DNA of 64,000 nt from Nemopilema nomurai (lineage: Eukaryota; Cnidaria; Scyphozoa; Rhizostomeae; Rhizostomatidae). Below are positions 15,301 through 28,100 of the stretch, in pieces. Within the stretch, counting starts at the first letter, position 1, and every line of letters starts with the position of its first letter. The translations under genes and the position numbers were made by a program. The notes beneath the pieces were generated by a model. The model saw only the letters and a list, made by a program, of their open reading frames with translations, did no database searches and had not been told where the DNA came from. The DNA lies in the NCBI GenBank assembly GCA_003864495.1, contig ML133460.1:1162873-1226872 (forward strand), given 5' to 3'.

Positions 15301-18300
15301 CAAACGCATCCAATTGAGTTTTCTGCAAAGCGGGAATTTCGATCAGCTGCCCCTCTTTCCTCGAGTTCGATAGACACCCTTCAAGTGCTAAACGCAGAAT
15401 GATCAAACCATGTCCCACCTATCCCCTTGATCTGGGAGAAACATGGCACATAATGAAGATTGTTTTCTTGAAACTCAGTTGAAATAAACTACCCACAAAT
15501 AATTGAACAGCTTAGAAGAATTTAAGCTTCGGCGAACGTCCAGTGACAAGGTTAATATCTTGTTGTTTCGTTCTTTCAGTCATCTTTCATCCTGCATGAC
15601 ATCTTTCATTCCTTTCTTTCTTTCAATCATCTTTCATCCTGCATGACATACTGTATTGGTACAAGAATAGCCTTTCGAATGTCTGTTACTTCATTAAGAA
15701 ACTACCGAGAATTTCAGTATTTGCTCAAGTGCCCGTAGGCGTGAATATGGTGCGAATAAGCGTGGTCTTATTGTATGGTCTTGTTGATGGGATTGGTGAT
15801 TTGGTGTTGTAGCTCTGTAATCGTTCCAGAACCACGTGCGGGGCCACGGTGTCCAGCGGGCACAACGCCCCTTTTCAGCCCCACTGATTTGGCGCTGTTT
15901 GTCAGTTTGACAAATCCCCGCCTCGGTCTTCTTTCGGTACTTGGACACTTTCTAAACTGCAACGTCACTAACCATGTAACATCATTCAATTTCAGACGTG
16001 TTATGCACTCTGTTATTATTTTCAAAACGATTTGAAATCCTGAACTGACACCCTAAATTTAAGCTCAACAAGGAAAAAAGATGCTAACAACCTTAAATGA
16101 AGGACAGAATCTGTTCTGAAGGAGTGGTACATTGTTCGTATATGGTGCAGGAATCTTTGATCTTGTCCCAATTTGTTGGCTCTGTCGTCTGTCGAGCCGT
16201 GCGTCATTCCCGTTGGATCAGTGTCAGATTACCCATAAAAGATCGTTAAAGGATTGTTTTTATACTGGGAATGTCGCAAGTATTAACGCCTTTTCACGGC
16301 AGACCAACCAAATCTGATAAAAATACTTTTTTCGATTCACTGCTCAAAGCATGCCGTTGATATTTTTAGATATTTAATCTCGGCCTGGATTGTAATGAGC
16401 ACTTTAATTTCTGCTTTAATGGGAATTTAAATATACTTTTTATTTTGTCAAGTGAGCAAAGAGTTTCTTATTTATCGCCGAAGTTGTTATTTTGTGCTTT
16501 TGTCCATAAATATTATCATTTCTCGCGGTAGGCTTAGATCACAGCGTTAAGCTCTTTATATTTTGGTCTTTACTAATATTGCGCAGTTGATGGTCTTCCC
16601 TTAAATCCATCTTACATTGCTCCATCTTTTTTCCTATTGCACCTCTCTTTCTTGAATAGATCAATTATTTAGAAAATAAGAACGAAACGTTAATGTAAAG
16701 TACTTTTTAGGTGGGAATACACCCATACTTTTGGAAACTTTACTAGAGATTTTGGTGGGTTTGATTTGTCGCCCGCGTTTCCCATTGTCGTGACGTCATA
16801 GGAGATCCGCACTTAGTAATATGGAGGCAATTGTGTGTTCTGGAAGCATAGGGGGATTTAAACCCTGAAGGGAGATATTACTCACCATAGAGTAAGATAA
16901 GTACTGACCAGAACAGGGGGGAGGGGGCTACAGAGGGGGTACACCTTGAAACCATAGTTGATAGATGTTTCTTTCAAAGGATATCTCTCCTTTACCCACT
17001 TCTGAGAAACGATGTCATGCTTTCGTTGCGTGTCTTGACAAATGCATAGAAAATTATTGGTTAGGGAATTATAGAATTATAGAATTATTGGTTAGAGAAT
17101 ATTATAGAAAATCTGTTTCTGCGACATTTATTCAAAATGTGACAAGAAGTGAATGACACCTATGTTCTTTTCAGGGTTTTTTGACATCCCTTTGCGATGC
17201 GCAAATAACAATAAATGAATTCCAAGACCCTTTTAAGCTGCAAAACGTAAGTAACACGCATCTATTTGTTTTTATATATATTATTTTCACAATTCTACTT
17301 TTTATGGTACTACATTAGTATGCAAGGGATTCCAATAGTAGATGATTTGTGGCTTATGGTGATGCAAATATGGTCATCGCTTGAGCTTTGCTGACAGCCA
17401 GGTGATGCAAACTTGAAAGGCAGCTTAAGTACTCTTAAAAGTCCTTTTTTTGACCAGAGCTATCTCGCTTTTCAGCTCGCCAATAATCTGCCAAGCTGCA
17501 GTGTTATGCAGTCGATAGCAAGCACCGTTCTTGCCTTCGTCTGCAATGCCTCGCAAACATACCAACTGATTCCGCCCGCCATTCGAGTGCTCGTGAATTT
17601 CACAGATTACGACTACGCCATGCAGATTCTTCAAGGGTGAGTCTATTCCCATCTCGCCAGTGGTTCAACTATCTGGGTAGCATCATCCTATTTGATATTT
17701 TATATTTCTTGGCTTTTCTTCATTTCACATTTCAATCACATTCATTTCGTAGAGTTCTTGATGAAGGCAATTATGATCTGGCTGGAGTTCTGAACAGATT
17801 AGAAAATGAAATTTGGTAAGTCAAATCTGATTCTTCCATCCATCTGCCTTTGATCTGCTCCTTTCTGTTCCACCTTTTCTATGGTAGAAAACTTTAAAGA
17901 TGTATATCACAAACCTATTTGGCTTTTATATTGATGAAAGATAGCTTTCAGGAATCAGTTGTACTTTTTTTTAATCAATCTGTTCTTGCTTGTGTTGATG
18001 CTATTCTTCTCAATGCTATAAATGTTCATTTTTCCTAACTCAATGCGATATCAAGAATTTTTTCATCGGGAATTATGAGAAGTATGTCTGTGTCACTTCC
18101 TCTTAGCAACAAAGAAAGCCAAGACGATGCATTGAACTCTTTGTCGACTCTTCTGGACTTTTTGCGGTTGTTGCTGCCCATTCCTGCCGTTGATAATGCA
18201 CCTGACGGCGAACAACGAGAGGAAGGCTACTCTCAATCAAGCAGGAAGGTCCACGTGACACCTTCCAAGCTTAGAGGCTATCTAAAGATCGATATCGATT

Positions 18301-21300
18301 CGGAGAGTAATCCCATTCACAAGCTCATCGACTATTTCAAGGTAGGCTTGTACCTTTCTCCTTTGTTAAAGTAAAACCCTCTACAGCTACCCAAGTTTAG
18401 GGCAAAGGTTAAGTGTCAAGGTTAATTGGATCGTCAGTGATATGCAGAGAAAGTGATCACGATTGTAGGGTTAGTCAAAGGTCAAAGGTTGAAAGCCACG
18501 CGATGCACAGAGATGAAGTGTGACAAGATGCGCTGAAAAAGAAACTGTTGATCAAGATTTTACGAATTCCTAAAAAGGTGTAGCACTTAAAGACCAAGCT
18601 GAAAATTATTTCCTTTCTTTTACCCCACCAACTTAGCCTCTTAAACAACCAGCCAATTTTTGTAAATTTATTTTCAGTTTCGTTTACTATTTGATTGTTC
18701 CATTTGCATTCGCTCCCCATTTTTGAGAAGCTTAGTAATTCACCTACGCACAATTTTCTTTCCGCAGAATGTCGATAAAGACGATTTGAATACTGCGTCA
18801 GTTCTTCCTCAACTGACGTCATTTGTCGAAGCAGTTCAAAGTGAGGATGGCCCAACTAAAGGTATTTGTGGTAATCCTAATTTTTGGCATCAAATAATCA
18901 ATTCTCTCGATAAACTCAGAAGCCTGTGTGTCTTTGTTTTCCTGGCGATTGGATATTACTGAAAAGTAAAAGAGAATAGAAAAAAGGTTCAAGGAGCTAG
19001 AGCATAGTTGCAGGAATAAGGCAGGCAGAAAGTTGTGTGTTCGTGGAAGCATGCATTGTACGGACTATTTCCCGTGACGTCATTCTTTGAAGATATCAGA
19101 CTTGCGATTATTGAGTCAATTAAAGAGTTCCCGGTTCTGTCGGAATTCTTTGAAGACCCGATGTCTGGAAACATACAATGCCTCTGGCTTTTTGCTATTG
19201 TTTGTTGTATTCCAATTCATACATATGTGCCTAGACCCTTCTCTCCCCTAAAACAGTATCATAACACACGTAAGATTCTCTGTTTTCAGGAAAGCCAAGT
19301 GCGAAGTTGCTTGGCTTAATAATTTCTTTTCTCTCAAAGATGAAGTTGAAGCTATTGCCCTTCCAAGTCCAGAAACGGTTCAGCATCTTTTCAACGAGAG
19401 GATCTTTTTCCTCTCTGCAATGGTGGACGACGAAAGGTTGGTTTTGAATTATAATATTCCTGCAAATACTGTTTGGTGATTATTCGTTCTGAATATTCAC
19501 CTGTCTCGCCTGTCTGTTAGCTAACTCGCCTGTCTGTTGTGTGGTATCGGGCAATCGGGAACTGGATCCCAACCGATCAGCGATGTTTTTTAAGGCAGCA
19601 TCAAACAACATGCTATAGAGGATGATGCCTTGAGTTTTTCACGTGCTCTTTTTAACCATACATGTAGATGGCAACGTTAATTCTATTGTGAATTTTTAAG
19701 CAGACAAGAACGTTATTTCAATCACAGTTTTTTTTGGCAATGCTTACAAAAAGTTGCTTTGTCTGACACTCTTTTTCCTGTTGAGTCGTAAGGTAAACTA
19801 TGAGTTCAGTTTAAAGCAAGGACTTGCAGAAAGAAATATCTTTGGAGTAGCTTACTATGAAGTAGCTATGACTTAGGTTTTGCCGGTGACTATTGTCTGG
19901 GAGGCCGCATGCGGTGCGTTATGGGTACCTATGATGATACGTAATAGTGATTTGTATTTGATTGTTTCGACAGGCTGGAGCTAATTTTGTGGTTTCTCTC
20001 TCCTCCACCGGAAGATGTGGATGTCGACTGTGATATGGTGAGATGTTCATCCATTCGTTTGGCTTCTGTCTGTCAACCTCCTTGCTTGCTTTTTTTTGCC
20101 CCTCTGTCTGTATGTCTGTCTGTTTGCCTGTCTGTTTGCCTGTCTGTTTGTCTGTCTGTTTGTCTGTCTGTTTGTCTGTTTATGTGTTAGTCTCCGTGTG
20201 TATGTATTTCTGTGTGTCTTTCTGTGTGTATGACCCTTTGTATATGTCTGCCCAGCGCATGACCCAAGGAATTCTTTGTTGCCCACATATACTCGTTTAT
20301 CAGCTCTGGCCACATCATATCAGTCTCTTTCAGTCTCACTTATTAGAGCACTTAAATGTTGACCGTTGCCATTTTTCAGGTGAAAGTTGACCTGGAAGCC
20401 ATTGCCGAGAAGTACTGTCCCGGCTTCAACTTGAAGGAGGAGGTCGAGAAGGGTTTCACCACTACAGACGATGATCAAGCCAAGCGCACGAAAAGGTCAA
20501 TTCACCATTCGCTGTCTTGTCAAGATTCTGACGTCTCTTATTTGTCGGATGTCATATCCTCGTTTTTTCCAGTAGCTAAAACGACTTTTGTATTCGTTTC
20601 AACAGGTCAAGAAGGAGGTTTGACCCCTTGGTGCACGGCAAAGGCGACCACGTTGATGACCTCAAGCGGCAAAGACTGGACGGTAAGTCTGGTCATCTGC
20701 TTTTTGCATACACCCACAGCACGTCCACGTGCAGATACGGATTATACATCCCAAATGCTGTGAACTGTTGATAAAAGATATGTATTTTTTCAAGGCTCTA
20801 GGTTTTCATTTTTTAATGCACAATTAGTTTAGTTCAGTTGCTTTTTGCATTTAAACATCATTCAAATCTGGGTTTCCCTTGTAAAGACGCAATAGCCTCA
20901 ATTTCGGGTCGTAGAAGAGATGTCGAAGAGATTTTGGGCTGTAGAGCCAGCCTCTAATGCAGCTTCTCTAGAATTCTAATACCCCTTCGTCCCTGGCGCT
21001 GTAATACCCCTTCGTACCCCTTCTGTAATACCCCTGTAAGAACTGTAATACCCGTTCGTCCCTGGTGCTGAATGAATTTCCCACGGGCTTATAATTCTAT
21101 TTTGTTTCACCTTTTACACACCAACTCTACGTATTTCCACTGATACGTGATGAACTTTCCTATCTTCATTTTTGCAGTTTCGTGGCTTCAGCGTGGTCGT
21201 GGAAGCTTTCGTAGCCGTGGCCGTGGCTTTGGCCGTGGATACGTTGATTTGTTCCGTTCAAGAAAGCAGAACACCAGTCGACCACCCTCGATGCACGTGG

Positions 21301-24300
21301 ACGATTTCATCATGATGGAGGGGAACGTTGGAAGCCCATCAGACAATCAAAACAAACAGCAGATCAAGGTTGGTTTCTATAGCCTGTTGCGTGAAATTAC
21401 ACCTTGCAATACTCTAGTATATGATAGTGAGATTGAAGGGAAAGTGTTGTCATTAAATGAGCTCTCAAATAACACCCTAAATATCAGTAATCAATAGAAA
21501 GCCTTCACCATAAAAGATACCCTGCCTCCCTGCCTTTGCATACGGTTGGCTAAGCGTATGTTACTGAGAAGCTGGGTCTACGATTAAAAAAGCTCAGTTA
21601 ATTTCACGCTTACTTAGTGCGCTCGTTTTCTTTATCATGCACCTAATTGATGGTGAGTGGGTGTTACATAAACATTCCAAAGTCGATTCTTCACTCAAAT
21701 CCCTTGGCTTCAAAGCCAACCTTATATATGCGTTTCGTGTATACTTAATGTACAGCCTCGTGTGCACCGATTATTAAGCCAGTAGGTATGTTGAAGTGTA
21801 TTGAATGCCGCTGACCGCAGTCAGCAGATGCTGTTCAGTAACAGTTGTCTAATTACAATGTGCCTCAGAACTCATCTGGTTCTTCTGATAGTAAACTGAT
21901 CCGAGAGCTCGTTAATTACTAGTTAATTGATGACCACAGGATATGTGCGAGTTTCTTTAGCACTTGCAGCCCATTGACATGCAGCCGGTGGCCACAGCTT
22001 AGGCCTTATCTCCAGAGTTAATAAAGCACTCGTTAGCGTAGCGTTGTTTTGTAGACTCGCGATATAAACACAGATAATCAAACTATCCGTTTCACCACAG
22101 TCAGGGTTTTTCTATGAAAACAGTAAACACTGCAGAGCTGCGGGTCATTCAGCCTTTTAAGTTTGCTGGCTTATTTGATAGTGGAGATAAAGTGGCCCAA
22201 TCTAAGGCTTCTGATACACATTTCAGTTATTGTTGAATAATTTGCTAATCGCTAGGTTTATAGTATGTGGCTTAAGCCCTATGACAACTGGAGGACTGAC
22301 TCTAAATATAACAAGCGAGTTGGAAATTTGCATTTGCTTGAAAATTTGATCAACTTATATTTTGTTGGGCTCTTTGTTGCTCCATTTTTTTCTGCAGAGC
22401 GGCTAACTTGGCCAGGCCAAAATTTGTCGATTTACCCATGGTATTTTGGAATTTAGTTTACTTTTGACCCCTCTAACAATGAAGCAATTATGCAGTTAAT
22501 TATACCAATGTTTTTGTCACTCTTCTTTATTTTGCGCTATTCGTGCAATGTCCTAAACTTTCGTTCTATTTGAACAGAGTTCGTTTGCTGCGCCTGTGCG
22601 TACGGCTTCGAGTGAGCCTCGTTTCACTGGCGGATTCAGTGATTCGGAGGGCCGTTGGGCATCTCCCGCGACAGCCTCGTTTAGAAGAGAAGGTGAGCAG
22701 CGATGTTATCACTAAAAATATACGAGAGATGATTGATTGATTGATTAATTGATTTTTGTTCGTTTAGTTGATTTGAAACCAGTTGTTACAAGCAGCGGTT
22801 TGAGAGCGTAATATCTTGTGTTATGCCATTATTCTTTGATTATTTTTAAGCAAATATCTCTATTTCAGGCGAACACCCACAAGTTGGCCGAGGGGGTTTC
22901 GGGACATGGGGGGCCCAGGGTGCTTTCACGCCCCAGTATGGCCGCGGAGGTGGATTTCAACGCGGGGGGTAAGTCATCTATTTCTATAGTTGTTGTTGCA
23001 CCTAAGTGGTTTTAATTTCACTACGACCTGTCATGATTGGAACAGTATTCTTCAAACGGATGCCAAGACGGCTTAAACCAAAATAAACATTTATCTGCTC
23101 AGGATATTTGTATAGAGAATCCAATATTAAATTTTTAAGAACTTCTTTTGCTTTGATTCTTTTTCCGAATACCAAATATTATATCAAGAAAGCTCTGTGA
23201 TCCATGTTTTGTAAGCTTGGTTCTCATTTGTTCTCCGCAGGTCTAGTTGGAGTCCCCAGATCGCTTCACCATACCGAGGTACGCATTATGACTTCCCTCT
23301 AGGCTTCGTTTTGTCCTCTATTTGTCCCCAAGGGAAGGAAACCGCCCACCGTATTGTCAAAAATTGAGCCACATGAGACTAATACCTCCAGAGGAAACTG
23401 CTATAGATCAATATTGGCTCTGCATGGAGGCTAAATTTGGTCGCTTCCTGGCAGTAATCAAGGGCGAACTGACAAAATTATCTTCATGTTTGCTGAGGTT
23501 TCGTTTTTGATTTCCTAAAAGGCAATCCAGCGTCTTCCGGTAGCATCATCCCTTTAAGATTTCCCTTGAGAAAGAAAATTAGAACTCTTACATTAATTCA
23601 AAAGTTTACTTTACCAGTGCCACGTACCACGGATATTACTTTGGATCTCTTGACCTTGCTTTTGTATCTTCAACCTCTTTGTGTCTTGATCCGAATATAT
23701 GGTTTTTGTACCTATAGTTTCTAAAGTATAGGTTTTTCGATTCACCATCTCCTGCCTTGAATCACTGCGCAGATCTTTTAGCTGAATCGACTAAGGAGTG
23801 CCCTAAGGCACTCTTTCCGAACACAAAGCTCTTATTAGAGTATCAAAAGTCGAGCTTTGCAATATTTATTGAACGACTGTCTTATCAAGGCCTACCATTT
23901 TCATGACACGCTAACGTAAAACGATCTTGTAAGATGTGCCTCACAAACTTCTCACAGATCATGTCCTTTTTCGTAGCGCCGCGTGAGTCGCAATCTGCTT
24001 ACCCTCGAAGCAGCTTCAGAGGAGGGTACTGGGCTGGCCCGAAGCCAAAGGAGGACAGCAGGTATGAAATGTTTGCATCGCAATACACTATCTGCAGGCT
24101 TGAAAGTACTAGGAAATCGCATCGACCTTTGAGCTTGTGTTTAACAGTATTGTGGTTGTGGTTGTGGTTACGTGGCCATTTGAGGTTCACTTTTAGATCC
24201 TGTATTTGCAGTAAGGGAAAAAGAAGTTGGTCAATGGCATCTAAGATTGATTGATTTTTGCGTGCTGGTTCTTCGTCAAACTCCTATAACAAAAGGAGTC

Positions 24301-25194
24301 AAAGACGTCCCCTGCTAGTTGCTGTTTATTGCTAAGACCTTCTTCTTTATGCTTTGCAATGAATTCAGTCAACAAGGAAATTTCGTTCTGGACAATATCG
24401 AGCTTTTTTGCATGTGCCGAGTAGTGGCATATATCGATCACACCAACATGTGATTGTGGGGTACATCTGCCTGGTTGAACAATCTAGATGCCTGAAGCAA
24501 TGTCATGGCCGACATTTTTATCATCATGGCTTAATTTCTGTCCAAGCATGAAGTTTTTTATGTCTTTTCTCGGTGCTACTGAAAGTTTTATGGTTCACAG
24601 CACCATGGTAGGTACCCCAGTCCACTCCATGACGTATTGCCCCGGGTTCCCTACAATCTCTCAGTCTTATAGCCACAACCACTTCAAAAAATTGATTGTT
24701 AAATTTTCTAAGTTAATTCCTCGACCTCCGATTCTCTCTGCAAGTCATTACATAGGTATTTTTCAGAAGCCTTATGCGCGTGTGTAGCGGATGATCTGAT
24801 ACGTATCAAGATCTTGTGAAATTCTTCGCCTAACGATAACAAGATATCTCAAAACGATTATTGGGAAATAGACATAAGCACGCCTTCATTACCTCAACTT
24901 GTTCCCAATTGTTGCTACTTCAGCCACAGCTTTTTTTCTAACAGTTTTTGCCTCAAAAAAAGCAAAATTAGTAATTTAACGCTTGGTCTGAAATGTAATT
25001 TTGGCGGCCATTTTGAATCAAGTAGGGTTGCAAAGCCTTTAAATCAACTCTGCAATTTTCAGAGATGCTTAAGTAAGATTTGGTTGTGTCTTTCTAGCCG
25101 ATTCTTTGCTGGTGGAGCGTTCAATACATATCGGCAGAACCAAGGCAACGACCGTGACAGCTTCAACAGACATCTTCGTACTTTCACAAGATGA
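316..25194 (+). CDS. VIRMA: VIRMA (virilizer / KIAA1429), m6A writer complex scaffold; 3' 46 exons, 5' end outside window
   Basis: VIRMA is a nuclear scaffold that holds WTAP, METTL3/14, HAKAI and ZC3H13 in the m6A methyltransferase complex; it has no catalytic site. Every exon follows the human protein in order, from WVSAIEDIPGLLPQGL in the first exon to a C-terminus ending RTFTR (human RSFTR). The most telling block is RKQNTSRPPSMHVDDF at 21178-21368, set in an RG-rich tail. The N-terminal virilizer domain lies upstream of the window. Exons: 316-364, 841-871, 1198-1355, 1667-1748, 2193-2260, 2558-2623, 2920-3008, 3438-3663, 3979-4076, 4498-4607, 4864-4931, 5164-5214, 5335-5373, 5688-5765, 6205-6247, 6518-6598, 6865-6939, 7369-7446, 8141-8197, 8541-8646, 9273-9376, 9755-10083, 10642-10708, 11012-11079, 11368-11436, 11797-11905, 12355-12445, 12704-12808, 13258-13309, 13437-13477, 13914-14019, 17175-17246, 17398-17636, 17753-17815, 18107-18341, 18768-18861, 19340-19436, 19974-20037, 20380-20495, 20606-20682, 21178-21368, 22578-22692, 22869-22968, 23241-23278, 23977-24061, 25098-25194 (TGA). 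They sum to 4477 nt, and all phases join: 1491 codons plus stop. The least certain exon is 13258-13309 (donor GTTATA). Several short middle exons (5164-5373) are supported by phase and position more than by similarity. Confidence 0.95.
2315..2406. repeat. Imperfect TGATTATTGATT tandem repeat
   Basis: About 90 bases made of TGATTATTGATT-type units with small length changes. It lies in the VIRMA intron between the exons ending at 2260 and starting at 2558. Confidence 0.85.
3221..3323. repeat. (ACTC)n microsatellite
   Basis: About 100 bases of ACTC/CTCA tetranucleotide repeats with a few interruptions, in the VIRMA intron before the exon at 3438. It opens long Ser-Leu-Thr-His reading frames in several frames; these are not genes. 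Confidence 0.95.
5549..5612. repeat. TTGA-type tetranucleotide repeat
   Basis: Roughly 60 bases of GATT/TTGA repeats with substitutions, in the VIRMA intron before the exon at 5688. The motif family is the same as at 2315 and 22731. Confidence 0.8.
11910..12043 (+). repeat. 67-bp direct tandem duplication in a VIRMA intron
   Basis: Copies 11910-11976 and 11977-12043 are adjacent and differ at one base (A at 11917, T at 11984). The first copy starts on the last G of the donor GTGAG of the exon ending at 11905. Each copy ends with TTCATTTAGAG, which resembles an acceptor. Near-identity implies a young duplication. Confidence 0.95.
14020..17174 (+). other. Largest VIRMA intron in the window (3.2 kb), no gene seen
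   Basis: This intron lies between the exons ending HGVL and starting GFLTSLCD. Reading frames on both strands are short and show no recognisable domain. It holds a 29-bp direct repeat, an AT-rich stretch of short GAATTATAG-like repeats near 17060-17110, and two GTGACGTCAT palindromic 10-mers nearby (13547 and 16790). Confidence 0.6.
15574..15649 (+). repeat. 29-bp direct repeat pair
   Basis: Copies at 15574-15602 and 15621-15649 (core ATCTTTCATCCTGCATGAC) differ at one base and are separated by an 18-base TTTC-rich spacer. They lie in the large VIRMA intron. Confidence 0.85.
20104..20180. repeat. (TGTC/TGTT)n microsatellite
   Basis: About 75 bases of CTGT/TTGT tetranucleotide repeats in the VIRMA intron after the exon ending at 20037. 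It opens spurious Cys-Leu-Ser-Val frames on plus and Arg-Gln-Thr-Asn frames on minus. Confidence 0.95.
20977..21070 (+). repeat. Short interspersed TAATACCCCTTCGTCCCTGG repeats
   Basis: The word TAATACCC recurs four times, twice followed by a (C)TTCGTCCCTGG-like tail, within 95 bases of a VIRMA intron. It looks like a small, partly scrambled minisatellite. Confidence 0.75.
22731..22754. repeat. Short (GATT)n repeat
   Basis: Six GATT-like units just downstream of the donor of the VIRMA exon ending at 22692. It is a small member of the intronic TTGA repeat family. Confidence 0.75.
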
Positions 25195-28100
25195 TTTGCT
25201 GCGGCCTAAATAGTGCTTGAACATTTGCAATAACTTCACAGAAACTGAAAGATATTTGTATTTTCAAGGAAGACATTAAGTATAAACCTTGTATACTAAT
25301 ACTAAAAAGAGTTACCTCGATCCGTTTCTCGTTTTTTTTTACGTTTCGTTTCTTTTTTCAAACGAGTAGAGTCTGCTTCAATCAAACTGGAAGATGTTTG
25401 TTTGAATTTTCACCGGCCTAGATTTTCACGGCATTTGTATGTTGTTGTAGCTTTCTTAACTATTTTTCAATGCCCGGCAGCACTGTTAGAACACTACAAT
25501 ATCGCAAGCTGCTGATGGCAGGGGGAACTCCACAAATAATGACGTAAGTTTCGGTGCGGATCAGCTCTCAATTTTTGCCGTATGTTCAAGGATGCTCGCT
25601 CTTGGCATGTCTGAGCTAAAGTTTCTAATTGTTGAGATTATGGAAAGTCGTTTACCATTGAAAAGTCCATCGTTGAAACCAAAGACCCATACAAGTATAA
25701 AATGTAAGGATACACAACAGCGCTCTTTTTCCATGTTTACGCCAGCCATCTTCTGGTTGAATGAAGAACATGCTGTATTTAGCTGTTTGGGCATTTGATT
25801 TATCGAGAATTTGACATTGAATGCGTTTGATTCGCGTCATTTCTTGTCCATTCATTAGTGACATCAATTTCACTAAGACTCTGCGTTCCAAAGGGTTTTC
25901 ATCGTGTGATGTCATTAGGTGAATAAGGACGGAAAAAGTAATTTAGCGCAGTTGACTCTGTGACTAATCCGGATGGCTGGTGGCGATCGCGGCTCAGTCA
26001 AGTTTGCTTAGTGAATCGCATCTACCCGAAGCAGTGTCCAAATAGTACATCTACCTGGAAAGAATGTATGAAGCAATTTAGTCACAGATGAAGAGACCTT
26101 TGTCGAAAAGCACGGCAATTCCGCGGGGCTAGAAGCCGCAGCGTAGTAGCCGCAGCCGCAGCGACCGTTACGTCATCATCGATGCGCATCGCCTTATCTA
26201 CGCATGTGGTACGTTGGTAAACGACGCGTCAGCAACTGTACACGACTCCCATTCAGTGGTTTAACTGAGTGATAAAGTAAATTGGATTGGTTTGCAATAT
26301 TAACAAACATCAATTTAACTCATCCTGAAATGAAAAGCCAATGCTAATGTTCCACTGACGCAGCGCTTTCTCTTTGAATGGAACACACGCATCGCCCTGC
26401 GAGGGGTGAAGAAGAGAATGGCCTGTTTTAGAATTCGATCGAAACAAATTAATAATGATAATCCGGCTGCTTTCATCTAATTCTAAAGCTGGCTTTTTTC
26501 TCGAGAACGTGCAATGAATCATTCGAAATAACAGAAATACCCAGTGTGCCAAGGTCTCACCAACGCTTCAACTTTGCTGCTGCCTTCTGTTCTCGAATTA
26601 ATAGCAACAGGAGTTTAAAATTCACTACAATCAATGGCCAACTGAGATCTACTTCTTTCTTTCTCAAATTGTTGTTTACATCTCTAAGTACCATTGAAAG
26701 AGTCAACAGGCCACTAAGGAGATAACGGTCTTCTAAACCAAGGAAGCAGACGACCCTTCGCTTGCCTAATTCATGATCTTTGCTCGGGTCCTCGGCAACC
26801 ATGGCCTTCCTATTCCTCTCTGGTTACCGTTCTATTGTCATGCTGTCAAGTGGTGTTGTGGCAAAAAGGTTTTCCTGGATGCAAATGCCCTTGTTTGCCC
26901 TTCCTTTTGCCACGGAGATTTGGCTGTTCAAAGTGAGTGAAGCCATCAGTACACAGACTCATAATTCACTTCCTATTGTGGTCCGGGGATAAACTGCAAT
27001 CGTTTTTCAGGAAATACTTGACTTTCGACCCAAATAGTAAAGGAATAGTACAGTGTCAATGGCGTACCATATCAGTGTTGAGCCCTTAGTCAAAGACGTT
27101 GTTTGGGGCCCCTACTTTTCTTTGCAAATCATGTTCACAGGCCGATATGAAATCAGGTTAAATAGAAGATTTCCAGAAAGTTTTATTTTCAGTACCGATG
27201 TTCTAATAGAGTTAATTATTACTATACTTGTTTGAGTCAAGCTACGTCAAGTTAATCAACCCGTTAACGTAATCGATAGAACTTCTGCAAGTTCTGCAAT
27301 AGCTTGTCCACAAATGTTTAAAAACACAAAGTTTTGACGGAGAAGTTTTAATTCCAGTTTTACAAGCCAATGTTTAATGTCTTCGATCATTAACATGTGC
27401 GAATCATTGAATGAACTCAGCATCTTGACAAAAATTTCCACACAGTTTGTGGGGGCCCCCTTGAGCCTAATTTTTGGGGGTCCTTAGTTTTGTGTGCACC
27501 TTCAAGCACTGACAGTAACAGAATGGAAATAGAAATCCACCTCGTATATCCAATCAATAATTGAATGAACATACTTTGTATGCTTACTGAAAGCGCAAAT
27601 GTAGAAGCAATAGAGCTGAGCGAACGGGCGTTTGCAGAGTAAAGCGCCATTGCCCCTCTCCTTTCAAAGAATACACGGTTGGTGGCGATAATGTCAAGTT
27701 AGGTAGCGACGAATATGCTAGCAAATATACAAATAACTATCTCAAGAAATGGACAATTCTGCATCTTTTAAGGATCATGGCCAATAACTATGTTCTTCGT
27801 TTTTCTTGCTTTGATCTTGGTGATTAGACGCTTGAACTCTTTTCAATCCATAAGATCGATGCAATCAAAAAGTATGTTAATCCAAATCTGTTTCTCATTT
27901 TTGTTTAAAATCACCCTAAGCGCTGGGCTCAGAACCACTGATTTGTATTTGAAACTGGAATTTGTAGTTGGTCAGAGTGTTAAAATGAAAAGGTTTAGTA
28001 AAGGCTTGGTTGACTATAAGAAAGGTTTTCGACGCAAGTTATTCTAGGGATTCTCTAACAAACCACCTGAATAAATTACAGAATACTTGGTCTACACTTT

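Noticed and set aside
19291..19339. Alternative upstream acceptor for the VIRMA exon 19340-19436
   Set aside because: Using it gives a frame without similarity. The acceptor at 19338-19339 restores DEVEAIALPSPETVQHLF, which matches human VIRMA.
20043..20390. Open frames rich in Cys-Leu-Ser-Val (plus) and Arg-Gln-Thr-Asn (minus)
   Set aside because: Produced by the TGTC/TGTT microsatellite; no codon pattern beyond the repeat.
26310..26990. Minus-strand hydrophobic segments faintly like a rhodopsin-family receptor remnant (KRRVVCFLGL...; TIER)
   Set aside because: Too many frame changes and no diagnostic motif such as NPxxY; similarity is within chance for AT-rich DNA. A profile search for 7tm_1 would decide.
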